A DNA stretch of 64,000 bases from Vescimonas fastidiosa. Lineage in GTDB: Bacteria > Bacillota > Clostridia > Oscillospirales > Oscillospiraceae. This document shows positions 8,788 through 16,301 of the stretch, in pieces. A program made the position numbers and the translations under genes. The stretch lies in the NCBI RefSeq assembly GCF_018326305.1, contig NZ_AP023415.1, positions 1,426,001 through 1,490,000 on the forward strand, in the 5' to 3' direction. Each line of letters starts with the position of its first letter. Positions within the stretch are counted from its first letter, which is position 1. Below the pieces are notes generated by a model. The model did not search any database. It saw only the letters and a program-made list of their open reading frames with translations, and was not told the DNA's origin.

Positions 8788-10555
8788 AGTGAAAACACCC
8801 TGGGCCGCCCACATGGGCGATGTACCCATGCACCTGGAGTATTTCGGCGGGTCTATGTTCCAGGCTCTGGAACAGGTGGCCCAGGAATACCCCAACAACA
8901 TCGCCTTTGACTTTATGGGCAAGTCCACCACCTACCGCAAGATGATCCAGGAGATCGAGCGCTGTGCCAAGAGCCTGAAGGTGCTGGGCATCCGGGCCGG
9001 GGACAAGGTGACCATCGCCATGCCCAACTGCCCCCAGGCCATCTATATGTTCTACGCGGTGAATCTGGTGGGCGGCATTGCCAACATGATCCACCCCCTG
9101 TCGGCGGAAAAGGAAATTGAGTTCTACCTCAATGAGTCCGAGTCTATCACCGCCATCACCCTGGACCAGTTTTACGACAAGTTTGAGCATATCCGCCAGA
9201 ACACCGGCATCGTGAACATTATCATCGCCTCCGTAAAGGATGCCCTGAGTCGGCCCGTCCGGGCGGGGTATATGCTCACGGAGGGGCGAAAGATCCAGAA
9301 AATTCCCGATGATGCGCCGGTGATACGGTGGAAGGAATTTATGGACCTCAGCCGCCACTGCTTCTATAAGAATTTCCGGGTGGACCGCAAGGCAGAGGAC
9401 CCGGCGGTGATCCTCTACTCCGGCGGCACCACCGGCACCACCAAGGGCATCGTGCTGACCAACGGCAACTTCAATGCCCTGGCCAAGCAGATCATCGCCA
9501 CCAACCCCATGTTCCGCCCCGGAGACCGGATGCTGGCGGCTATGCCCCTGTTCCACGGCTTCGGGCTGGGCGTGTGCGTCCACTCTATGCTGGCCAGCGG
9601 CGGCCGGTGCATCCTGATCCCCCGGTTCACCGCCAAGAGCTATGCCAAGCAGATCGTGAAGTATAAGTGCAATTTCATTGCAGGCGTGCCCACCCTGTAC
9701 GAGGCGCTGCTGCGGCTGCCCAGCATGGATAACGCCGACCTCTCCAGCCTCAAGGGCGTTTTTTCCGGCGGCGACAGCCTCTCCATCGAGCTGAAGAAGA
9801 AATTCGACAAGTTCCTCTACGATCACCACGCCGTCATCCAGGTGCGGGAGGGCTACGGCACCACCGAGACCGTCACCGCCTGCTGCCTGACGCCCACCAA
9901 TATGTACAAGGAGGGCTCCATCGGTCTGCCCTTCCCGGACACCTACATCAAAATCGTGAAGCCCGGCACCGACGAGGAGCTGCCCTACGGTGAGGAGGGC
10001 GAAATCCTGTTGGCCGGACCCACGGTGATGAAGGAATACATGAACCATCCCCAGGAGACCGCCCAGACCCTGCGAAAGCACGACGACGGCCTGACATGGG
10101 TGTACACCGGCGACCTGGGCACCATGGATAGTGACGGCTTCATTTACTTCCGGGGCCGGGCCAAGCGAATGATCATCTCCTCGGGCTACAATGTGTATCC
10201 CGGTCAGATCGAGAATATTTTGGACGCCCACGAGGATGTGCAGATGAGCTGTGTTATCGGTGTGCCGGACGCCTATCGGATGCAGAAGGTGAAGGCCTTT
10301 GTGATGCTGAAGCCCGGCGTGGAGAAGAACCAGGCCACCAAGGACGCACTTATGAGCTACTGCCGTAAGCACATCGCCAAGTACGCCATGCCCTACGACA
10401 TTGAGTTCCGGGATGAGCTGCCCAAGACTCTGGTGGGTAAGGTCGCTTACCGGGTACTGGAGGAGGAAGAGCTTCAGCACATCCAAGCCACGCAGGCTCC
10501 CGCCGCTGACGATGCCCACGCCGCCGACGAGACACAAGAAAAACAGGGCGAGTAA
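8780..10555 (+). CDS. Acyl-CoA synthetase / AMP-dependent ligase
   Basis: 591-residue ANL-superfamily enzyme that should activate a carboxylic acid as acyl-AMP and transfer it to CoA. Visible motifs: P-loop YSGGTTGTTKG at 213-223, EGYGTTET in the middle, YTGDLG near 438, and the C-terminal catalytic lysine K554 in PKTLVGKVAYR. The last 30 residues are an Ala/Asp/Glu-rich tail without motif. The substrate is unknown. It overlaps the E2-like acyltransferase gene and is followed 32 nt later by a YheO-type regulator, suggesting one operon. Confidence 0.88.
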   Translation: MSEVKTPWAAHMGDVPMHLEYFGGSMFQALEQVAQEYPNNIAFDFMGKSTTYRKMIQEIERCAKSLKVLGIRAGDKVTIAMPNCPQAIYMFYAVNLVGGIANMIHPLSAEKEIEFYLNESESITAITLDQFYDKFEHIRQNTGIVNIIIASVKDALSRPVRAGYMLTEGRKIQKIPDDAPVIRWKEFMDLSRHCFYKNFRVDRKAEDPAVILYSGGTTGTTKGIVLTNGNFNALAKQIIATNPMFRPGDRMLAAMPLFHGFGLGVCVHSMLASGGRCILIPRFTAKSYAKQIVKYKCNFIAGVPTLYEALLRLPSMDNADLSSLKGVFSGGDSLSIELKKKFDKFLYDHHAVIQVREGYGTTETVTACCLTPTNMYKEGSIGLPFPDTYIKIVKPGTDEELPYGEEGEILLAGPTVMKEYMNHPQETAQTLRKHDDGLTWVYTGDLGTMDSDGFIYFRGRAKRMIISSGYNVYPGQIENILDAHEDVQMSCVIGVPDAYRMQKVKAFVMLKPGVEKNQATKDALMSYCRKHIAKYAMPYDIEFRDELPKTLVGKVAYRVLEEEELQHIQATQAPAADDAHAADETQEKQGE

Positions 10556-10587
10556 AGCATTGCAGCAGAGCAGGAGGAAAAATTTTT

Positions 10588-11286
10588 ATGGACAAAGAAA
10601 TTCGGCGGCATTACACACTTTTAGTTGACTTTTTGGGACACATTCTGGGCCCGGATTATGAGGTGGCCCTTCACGAGCTGACGGAGGACTCCAACCAGAT
10701 CATCGCCATCTCCAACGGCGAGCTGACGGGGCGGCATCTGGGGTCCCCCCTGAGCAACAAAATGCTGGAGTTCCTCTCGGGTCGGCTGTATGAGACCCAG
10801 GACTATGTGCTATCCTTTGAAAGCACCTCCGTCACGGGAAAGAAGATGCACTCCAACAGTATGTTCATCAAGGACCGCACCGGAAGCGTGGTGGGTCTGC
10901 TGTGCATCAACTTTGACAGCAGCCGCTACGAGGCCCTGTCGAAGCAGGTGATGGACCTGTGCAGCGTGGTGCTTACCCCCAGCGTGCCCAGCGGCACCAG
11001 CCTCATCGTGGATCAGAACGACCCCTCGGAATCCGCCCGGGAGCAGGGCTTCCCCACCTCCATCGCCGGAGCCACTGCCAGCATCGTGTCCTCGGTGGTG
11101 GCCAACTATCCGGTGGATGTGGACCGGCTCAACCAGGACGAAAAAATGGAGATCATGGAGATTTTGGACCGCAAGGGCGTGTTTTTACTGAAGGGCTCCG
11201 TGAGCTTCGTGGCCAAGGAGCTGCACAGCTCGGAGGCCAGCATTTACCGCTATCTGGGAAAACTGAACAGCCGCAGCGGGAAGTGA
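10588..11286 (+). CDS. YheO/DauR-type transcriptional regulator (PAS-like + HTH)
   Basis: 232 residues. The first ~120 form a YheO-like PAS sensor domain (VALHELTEDSNQIIAISNG, GRHLGSPLSNKMLEF, KKMHSNSMFIKDRTGSVVG). The C-terminal ~60 residues are an HTH (FLLKGSVSFVAKELHSSEASIYRYLGKLN). AGGAGG lies 10 nt before the ATG. As the third gene of the acyltransferase/acyl-CoA synthetase unit it is likely the local regulator; the ligand is unknown. Confidence 0.85.
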   Translation: MDKEIRRHYTLLVDFLGHILGPDYEVALHELTEDSNQIIAISNGELTGRHLGSPLSNKMLEFLSGRLYETQDYVLSFESTSVTGKKMHSNSMFIKDRTGSVVGLLCINFDSSRYEALSKQVMDLCSVVLTPSVPSGTSLIVDQNDPSESAREQGFPTSIAGATASIVSSVVANYPVDVDRLNQDEKMEIMEILDRKGVFLLKGSVSFVAKELHSSEASIYRYLGKLNSRSGK

Positions 11287-11365
11287 CGGGGTTACCCTTT
11301 ACAACAAATAATTCGGCGCAGCGGGCGGGGTTAAACCTGGCCCGCTGTGCTTTTTTGAGCCAGTA

Positions 11366-11533
11366 CGGATTGCCATAGCCGGTGACTTCGGTCACCGGCT
11401 TCGCAATGACAGATTTTTGCAAGAGGTGCGGTGCAAGGCTGGGCGGGTCGTCCGGGACGCCGACCCCTACAACGCCATTCACCGATAGAACTTCGTAGGG
11501 GGCGATGCCCACATCGCCCCGCATCCGTTATAA
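11366..11533. repeat. REP-like unit plus a copy of the 100-bp module block
   Basis: 11366-11411 is a REP-like unit with internal hairpin CCGGTGACTTCGGTCACCGG. About 11433-11533 is a near-identical second copy of the block at 7214-7316 (two palindromic modules including GTAGGGGGCGATG/CATCGCCCC). The rest of the 11287-11640 gap holds no gene; an AT-rich stretch with TATAATAC at about 11655 probably drives trxA. Confidence 0.85.
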
Positions 11534-11697
11534 GAGGTGTGGCAGATGCCCGGCAGCGGGGTGCGGTGCAAGCAGGGCGTGGGCAATAGCGGTTTTTTCG
11601 TGGCAAATTTTGGGTTTTTGTTGCATTTATCACTGCGGATTCTGTATTTTCTTATATAATACGGGGTAGGATAGAGAAACTAAAGGAGGCATTTGCG

Positions 11698-12009
11698 ATG
11701 ACGATTGTACACGCAAAGGATGATACTTTTGACGCGGCGGTGCTGCAAAGCGAAAAGCCGGTTTTGGTTGACTTTTGGGCTACCTGGTGCGGTCCCTGCC
11801 GGGCTTTAGGCCCCACGCTGGAGGAGATGGCCGCCAAATACGACGACTTCCAGATCGTGAAGGTGAATGTGGACGAGTGCCGGGATCTGGCGCTGCGGTA
11901 CGGCATCGAGGTGATCCCCACGCTGCTGGTATTTAAGGGCGGGCAGGTGGTAAATCGCGCCGCCGGGCTCATGGGCGAGCCGGAGATTTTGGCGCTGGTG
12001 CGCGGGTAA
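11698..12009 (+). CDS. trxA: Thioredoxin
   Basis: 103-residue cytoplasmic disulfide reductase with the canonical active site WCGPC (C31 and C34) and the cis-proline loop YGIEVIPTLLVFKGG. Length and motif order are typical. AAAGGAGG is placed before the ATG. It is a single-gene unit between repeats and a terminator; no thioredoxin reductase is in the window. Confidence 0.95.
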   Translation: MTIVHAKDDTFDAAVLQSEKPVLVDFWATWCGPCRALGPTLEEMAAKYDDFQIVKVNVDECRDLALRYGIEVIPTLLVFKGGQVVNRAAGLMGEPEILALVRG

Positions 12010-12018
12010 AGCTATGTA

Positions 12019-12048
12019 GAGGCGGGCCGTAGGGTCCGCCTCTTTTTT
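12019..12048 (+). terminator. trxA terminator
   Basis: Hairpin GAGGCGGGCC / GGGTCCGCCTC followed by six T, starting 10 nt after the trxA stop. Confidence 0.85.
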
Positions 12049-12069
12049 GCGCGGGGAGGGCTTTTCCGG

Positions 12070-12098
12070 TTGACATTTGGAACGGTTTTGAGTAGAAT
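12070..12098 (+). promoter_or_regulatory. hom promoter
   Basis: TTGACA (12070-12075), 17-nt spacer, TAGAAT (12093-12098). It gives hom a dedicated promoter separate from trxA. No T-box or long leader fits in the remaining 38 nt. Confidence 0.8.
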
Positions 12099-12136
12099 TG
12101 GGACGATCCATTTTAACCTACGGGGGAGGTTTTACT

Positions 12137-13276
12137 ATGAACATTGGACTTTTGGGCTGCGGCGTTGTGGGCGGCGGCATTTTAGATTTTTGCGCAGGTC
12201 GGGAGGATCTGACTGTGACCAAGGTTTTGGTGCGGCGGCCTCGGCCTGACCTGGGGGCACTGGCGGTGACGGACATCGCCGACATTGTAAACGACGAGGC
12301 TATCGGCATCGTGGCAGAGGTCATGGGCGGGCTGCACCCGGCTTACGAGTACATCTGCGCTGCGATGAAGGCGGGCAAGCATGTGGTGACGGCCAACAAG
12401 GCGGTCATCAGCGCCTACTACCCGGAGCTGACGGGTCTGGCCCGGGAATGCGGCGTTTCCCTGCGCTGCACCGCTGCCGTAGGCGGAGGCATTCCGTGGC
12501 TGACCAACCTGGAACGGTGCAAGCGACTGGACAGCATCTGCGAGCTGGGCGGCATTATGAACGGTACCACCAACTTCATTATGGACGCCATGCACGCCTC
12601 CCCGGTGTCGTTCCCGGAAATTTTGAAGCAGGCCCAGGAGCTGGGCTATGCCGAGGCGGACCCCTCCGCCGACATCGACGGCGACGATGTGCGCCGGAAG
12701 CTGACCATCTCCGCCAACATCGCCTTTGACGCGCTGGTGCAGGAGGAGGACATCCCCATGTTCGGTATCCGCACCGTCACAGACGGGGACATCCGCGCCT
12801 TTAAGGCCCACGGATTTGTCTGCAAGCTTTTGGCCACGGCCAAGGCGGCGGAGGGCGGCGTGTGCGCCTTCATCGAGCCGACCCTGGTGGACAGCCATGA
12901 CCTGGAGGCCGCCGTGCCTAAGAACTTCAACCTCATCACCTATTGCGGTGAAAAGGTGGGCCGGCACAGCTTCTTCGGTCAGGGGGCCGGGCGGTATCCC
13001 ACGGCCTTCAACGCCGTGGAGGACTGCCTGGACATTGTGGCCGGAAAGCCGGGGTTCTACACCCAGGCCATGAAGCCCGCCCCTGTACTCTGCGGAGGGG
13101 AGGCACACCCGTACTATGTGCGCACCGCCTGCCCGGACGCGTTTTTGCAGTCGGTGACCGTGGAGCACTGGGGGGACGGCGTGGTGACCGCCTGTGTCAG
13201 CGTGGAGGAAATGCTCCGCTGGGGCCGGGCACAGCTGGACAAGGACCCCGGGTGCTTCCTGGCCGGGATACGGTAA
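12137..13276 (+). CDS. hom: Homoserine dehydrogenase (no ACT domain)
   Basis: Reduces aspartate semialdehyde to homoserine, the branch-point step for threonine and methionine. 379 residues: Rossmann motif GLLGCGVVGGGI at the N-terminus, KHVVTANKA, then the substrate-binding region with GGIMNGTTNFIM. The protein ends soon after the catalytic domain, so the C-terminal ACT feedback domain of longer homologues is absent; feedback by threonine may be weak or act elsewhere. ATG 12137 follows GGGGGAGG (12122-12129). thrC-thrB are about 10 kb upstream. Confidence 0.93.
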   Translation: MNIGLLGCGVVGGGILDFCAGREDLTVTKVLVRRPRPDLGALAVTDIADIVNDEAIGIVAEVMGGLHPAYEYICAAMKAGKHVVTANKAVISAYYPELTGLARECGVSLRCTAAVGGGIPWLTNLERCKRLDSICELGGIMNGTTNFIMDAMHASPVSFPEILKQAQELGYAEADPSADIDGDDVRRKLTISANIAFDALVQEEDIPMFGIRTVTDGDIRAFKAHGFVCKLLATAKAAEGGVCAFIEPTLVDSHDLEAAVPKNFNLITYCGEKVGRHSFFGQGAGRYPTAFNAVEDCLDIVAGKPGFYTQAMKPAPVLCGGEAHPYYVRTACPDAFLQSVTVEHWGDGVVTACVSVEEMLRWGRAQLDKDPGCFLAGIR

Positions 13277-13295
13277 AATTGAATTTTGGCGTTGA

Positions 13296-13560
13296 GGACC
13301 GCCGGGGCGTTTGCCCCGGCGGTTGAGACTGTCGAAAAACCCTCCGGGTTTTTCCGACAAAAGGCTTGCGGTCTGCTGCGCGCATAATTTGTCCGTCTGT
13401 GACGGACAAATTCCACACTGGCAGCCCGAGTTGTATTTTCTCTCACGCACATGTCGCGAGAGAAAATGATTTTATTTCTTTGCCGCCTGCGGGCGGCAAA
13501 CTCTGCGAGGCTTTTTTGACACGCTGGACCGCCGGGGCGTTTGCCCCGGCGGGTTTTTAT
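13296..13560. repeat. Four-hairpin element, copy 1, between duplicated terminator hairpins
   Basis: The element proper is 13325-13527. In order it holds stem 1 (GTCGAAAAACCC / GGGTTTTTCCGAC), stem 2 (AATTTGTCCGTC / GACGGACAAATT), stem 3 (ATTTTCTCTC / GAGAGAAAAT) and stem 4 (TTTGCCGCC / GGCGGCAAA), and it ends TTTTTTGACACGCTGG. Outside it, an identical 27-bp terminator-like hairpin (GCCGGGGCG / TGCCCCGGC) is present on both sides, at 13296-13322 and 13526-13552, the right one followed by a T-run. The left hairpin is the natural terminator of hom. Frames across the element lack ribosome binding sites. Confidence 0.85.
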
Positions 13561-13618
13561 ATGGGGGAACGATGGGTGGGGCGGGCGTCCGCGAGGGTCG
13601 CCCGCCCCACCAGGAGAA

Positions 13619-13690
13619 CGGATTGCCACAACCGGTGACATCGGTCACTGGTTTCGCAATGACAGTTTTTTTGCAAGGGGTGCGGTGTAA
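13619..13690. repeat. REP-like unit
   Basis: CGGATTGCC ... hairpin CCGGTGACATCGGTCACTGG ... CGCAATGACA, followed by the common tail TTTTTTTGCAAGGGGTGCGGTG. Same family as 6823, 7151 and 11366. Confidence 0.8.
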
Positions 13691-13761
13691 GGCCGACGGC
13701 GGGGTGAAGGCAAAATTTTTCACAGTTTACATAAATTATTCACACATCTTTGCTTTATTTA

Positions 13762-13770
13762 TGGTATACT
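13762..13770 (+). promoter_or_regulatory. Extended -10 promoter of the alarmone synthetase gene
   Basis: TGGTATACT (13762-13770) is an extended -10; no good -35 is visible 17 nt upstream. It lies 57 nt before the start codon. Confidence 0.55.
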
Positions 13771-13826
13771 CTGAATAATAGGACTGTTCGGCGTAGGATT
13801 CCGGACAGGAGGAGGATAGATTTTTT

Positions 13827-14543
13827 ATGATGGTCGAGAAAATCAACCAGTTATCCCTGCACAACATACACCTGCCGGGCAGCACGCCCCAAAAGGAAAC
13901 GGAATTGGCCCAGGGCATGGTTCGGGTGAATCATCTATACCGCAGCGCACTGAAAATAGCCGTGGCGCAAATGGAAATCCTGGACGAGGAATTTGCCACC
14001 CTCAACGACCGCTCCCCCATCCACCACATCGAGTACCGCATCAAGACCCTGGACTCCATTGTGGAGAAGCTCCAGCGCCGGGGCCATGAGGTCACCATTG
14101 ACAACATCTACGCCTATGTGCAGGATGTGGCGGGCATACGCATTATCTGCAACTACTTAGACGACATTTACTATCTGCGCAGTCTGCTGACCCGAAACGA
14201 GTCCTTCCGGGTGATTCAGGAGGTGGACTACATCAAGACCCCGAAGCCCTCCGGCTACCGCAGCCTGCACCTGATCGTGGAGGTGCCCATCGTCATCTCC
14301 GAGGGAACCCTGCACCTGCCGGTGGAGATTCAGCTCCGGACCATCGCCATGGATATGTGGGCCAGCCTGGAGCACGAGCTGCGCTACAAGTCCAGCCGGG
14401 CCTTTTCCGATGCCGATGCCAAGCGGCTGCGGCTATGCTCCGAGGCGGTTTTTGAGGTGGACCGGGAGATGCAGAACATTTACAAGGGCAAGCAGGCGGA
14501 ATACGAGGAGCAGGAGCCTGCGGGAGAAGATGCGAAAGAATAA
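13827..14543 (+). CDS. Small alarmone synthetase, RelQ/YjbM type
   Basis: 238-residue single-domain (p)ppGpp synthetase; it lacks the HD hydrolase and TGS/ACT parts of Rel. Visible synthetase motifs: YRIKTLDSIVEKLQRRG, DVAGIRIICNYLDDIY, KTPKPSGYRSLHLIVEVP and VEIQLRTIAMDMWASLEHE. It should transfer pyrophosphate from ATP to GTP or GDP during stress. GGAGGAGG lies upstream of the ATG pair at 13827/13830. It is a single-gene unit ended by a strong terminator. Confidence 0.9.
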   Translation: MMVEKINQLSLHNIHLPGSTPQKETELAQGMVRVNHLYRSALKIAVAQMEILDEEFATLNDRSPIHHIEYRIKTLDSIVEKLQRRGHEVTIDNIYAYVQDVAGIRIICNYLDDIYYLRSLLTRNESFRVIQEVDYIKTPKPSGYRSLHLIVEVPIVISEGTLHLPVEIQLRTIAMDMWASLEHELRYKSSRAFSDADAKRLRLCSEAVFEVDREMQNIYKGKQAEYEEQEPAGEDAKE

Positions 14544-14556
14544 GATAATCGAATAG

Positions 14557-14588
14557 AAAAAATCGTCCCCGGTGGGGACGATTTTTTT
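14557..14588 (+). terminator. Terminator after the alarmone synthetase gene
   Basis: Perfect 14-bp stem AAAAAATCGTCCCC / GGGGACGATTTTTT with GGT loop and seven T. Confidence 0.9.
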
Positions 14589-14699
14589 GTGAGGAGGGCG
14601 GAAGGGGTCTGCTGGTCCCCTTCCGCCATGGAAAAGACGGGTTCTCCGCCTCGGCTTGCTTTTTTAATCCCGGGCAAAAGAAAAATGCCCCGGCCGACA

Positions 14700-14957
14700 C
14701 CTCTTACACACCATAGTCGGACAAAGCACCAAAAGGCCCCCTGGGGGCTTGCTTCAGACGAATAAGTCTCCCGGCTATGCTTCTTCGCTCCGCCTGCCTT
14801 CTCATGCCGCCCGGCACAATGGCGCTTATAGGCTTCGCTCCGCAATACGGTAAAGCTGTGACACTTCACAGCGATGTGCACTCGCTGCGGGACCCTATCC
14901 CCGCAGCTCTTCTGGTGTGCGTTCCTCTGGATTCTCTGAGGTCGTCATTTACTTGTG
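14700..14957 (-). ncRNA. Probable stand-alone structured RNA; 6S RNA is the best guess
   Basis: A strong promoter (14992-14964) points into a stretch without a convincing reading frame. The predicted transcript has successive hairpins: CCTC..GAGG, an 8-bp stem GCTGCGGG / CCCGCAGC, a 7-bp stem GCTGTGA / TCACAGC, two copies of GGAGCGAAG, AGAC / GTCT, and a final GC stem GCCCC / GGGGC followed by CTTTT. No RNase P, SRP or tmRNA signature is visible. Size and own promoter fit 6S RNA, but I could not demonstrate the long rod with central bubble, so the family is uncertain. The 3' end is approximate; the remaining 14590-14690 holds only one more hairpin. Confidence 0.5.
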
Positions 14958-14963
14958 GAAAAT

Positions 14964-14992
14964 ATAGTATCATTTTTCAGGGCGTCTGTCAA
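14964..14992 (-). promoter_or_regulatory. Strong promoter for the ncRNA
   Basis: Minus strand: TTGACA (14992-14987), 17-nt spacer, TACTAT (14969-14964). It lies downstream of the spo0A terminator, so it starts a separate transcript. Confidence 0.8.
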
Positions 14993-15014
14993 CCGCCCGG
15001 AGGGATTCTAGGAT

Positions 15015-15051
15015 AAAAAAGCACGCATCCGGAGGGGAGCCGGATGCGTGC
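15015..15051 (-). terminator. spo0A terminator
   Basis: Minus-strand hairpin GCACGCATCCGG / CCGGATGCGTGC with 7-nt loop followed by six T; about 70 nt after the spo0A stop. Confidence 0.9.
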
Positions 15052-15118
15052 CCGCGTAGGAAAATGCTGCGGGCCCCTGCGGCGTATGCGCTGAAGTGCG
15101 CCCCGGGAGCCCCTGTCC

Positions 15119-15877
15119 TCAGGCCCGGCCCCGCCGCAGCTTCAGCTGCAGCCGGTCGGCAATCATGGCGATAAACTCGGAATTGGTGGGCTTGCCCTTG
15201 GCGGAATTCACGGTATAGCCGAAATACTTCTGCAGGGTCTCCAGGTCACCCCGGTCCCAGGCCACCTCGATGGCATGACGGATGGCTCGCTCCACCCGGG
15301 ACGGCGTGGTGGAAAACCGGGCGGCTACCTCCGGGTACAGGACCTTGGTAACGGCATTGATCACATCCATATCCTGCACGGCAATAAGAATCGCCTCCCG
15401 CAGGTACTGATAGCCCTTGATATGGGCGGGGACGCCGATCTCATGGATGATGGCCGTGACCTGGCCCTCCAGAGCTGGAGAAAATTCCCCCACCTCCTGC
15501 TGAGAATACGCCGCCTGGCGCATCAGCTCCAGCAGCGACTCCTCGCTGCAGGGCTTGGGCAGAAAATACCACACCCCCAGCTGCACCGCCTGGTTCACCG
15601 TGCGCTGCATGCAAAAGGCCGAGACCACAATGACCTTGGGGGCCCGGTCGCCCAGACTCTGCAGCTGCCGCAGCAGACCGAAGCCGTCCAGCTCCGGCAA
15701 AACCAGATCCAACAGCAGCAGCTGCGGATGCTTCTGCTGCACCAGGCGCAGCGCCTCCACGCCGGACCCGGTGCTGCCTACCACTTGAAACTCGCCTGTG
15801 CCTTCTATGGCACGACTCAGTACCGCTCGGTACTCCTCGCTTGCGTCCGCTAAAATAACGCTTCCTCTGTTCTCCAT
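15119..15877 (-). CDS. spo0A: Sporulation response regulator Spo0A
   Basis: Master regulator of sporulation: receiver domain (1-120) plus Spo0A DNA-binding domain (about 145-252). The output domain is well conserved: [63 protein letters not shown]. In the receiver, phospho-acceptor D57 ([13 protein letters not shown]) and K108 are present, but the N-terminal acidic pair, normally Asp-Asp/Glu, is D11-A12. The typical N-terminal ADD motif is therefore altered, which may change Mg2+ binding. Monocistronic, with its own promoter and terminator. Confidence 0.93.
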   Translation of the reverse strand: MENRGSVILADASEEYRAVLSRAIEGTGEFQVVGSTGSGVEALRLVQQKHPQLLLLDLVLPELDGFGLLRQLQSLGDRAPKVIVVSAFCMQRTVNQAVQLGVWYFLPKPCSEESLLELMRQAAYSQQEVGEFSPALEGQVTAIIHEIGVPAHIKGYQYLREAILIAVQDMDVINAVTKVLYPEVAARFSTTPSRVERAIRHAIEVAWDRGDLETLQKYFGYTVNSAKGKPTNSEFIAMIADRLQLKLRRGRA

Positions 15878-15957
15878 ACTCTCCCTCGTCCTTATACTTC
15901 AAGATTTCAGCGCAGAGAATTTTCGCTTCCTCAACAGCACTCCCCTGCCTTGCATAT

Positions 15958-15986
15958 AATTTACCATATTTCAGTGTCGTTTTCAA
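15958..15986 (-). promoter_or_regulatory. spo0A promoter
   Basis: Minus strand: TTGAAA (15986-15981), 17-nt spacer, TAAATT (15963-15958), about 80 nt upstream of the spo0A start. Confidence 0.55.
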
Positions 15987-16036
15987 GATTATTTTAGCGA
16001 TTATTTACGATTTTATGTTCGCAATTTTTGACAAAA

Positions 16037-16210
16037 TTCGACAACATTTTTTTACATTTTTCACGAGATTGCATCGGCCCGGGGGGCAAAAAGGCAAGGC
16101 AAAGAGGCTCCGGGGGAGTCATTTTCTCTGTTTTCATAAAAAAGTCTCATTATACATACTTTTTTTATTGATTTTTATAGTATTTTGACAACAAATTAAC
16201 AACTTCGACA
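16037..16210. promoter_or_regulatory. Two candidate Spo0A boxes in the spo0A/hydrogenase intergenic region
   Basis: TTCGACA (complement TGTCGAA, the 0A-box core) occurs at 16037-16043 and 16204-16210 within a very AT-rich 420-bp divergent region. Several TTGACA hexamers (for example 16185-16190 and 16223-16228) are candidate -35 boxes for the hydrogenase operon, but no clear -10 could be paired with them. No gene is seen in 15878-16301. Confidence 0.5.
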
Positions 16211-16301
16211 CTTTTTAGGGATTTGACATTTTTTGTTTTTTGTGTCATTCTTTTGGTACGGAAAACACAAGGAAGAGAATGCAAGAAGGAGATGATTCGG
16301 T

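Noticed and set aside
8759..10537. 592-codon open frame antisense to the acyl-CoA synthetase gene
   Set aside because: It is the mirror of a high-GC gene; its product is rich in His/Gly/Gln with no domain and no ribosome binding site. The same holds for long antisense frames at 16245-18092, 5311-6804 and 36920-38731.
13366..13638. Small ORF across the four-hairpin element, repeated at 38478 and elsewhere
   Set aside because: The similarity between copies follows the DNA repeat, not a protein: no start signal, and frames break in the diverged copy.
14480..14881. 133-codon minus-strand ORF over the ncRNA region
   Set aside because: Starts within the RNA hairpins, lacks a ribosome binding site, and extends antisense into the alarmone synthetase gene.
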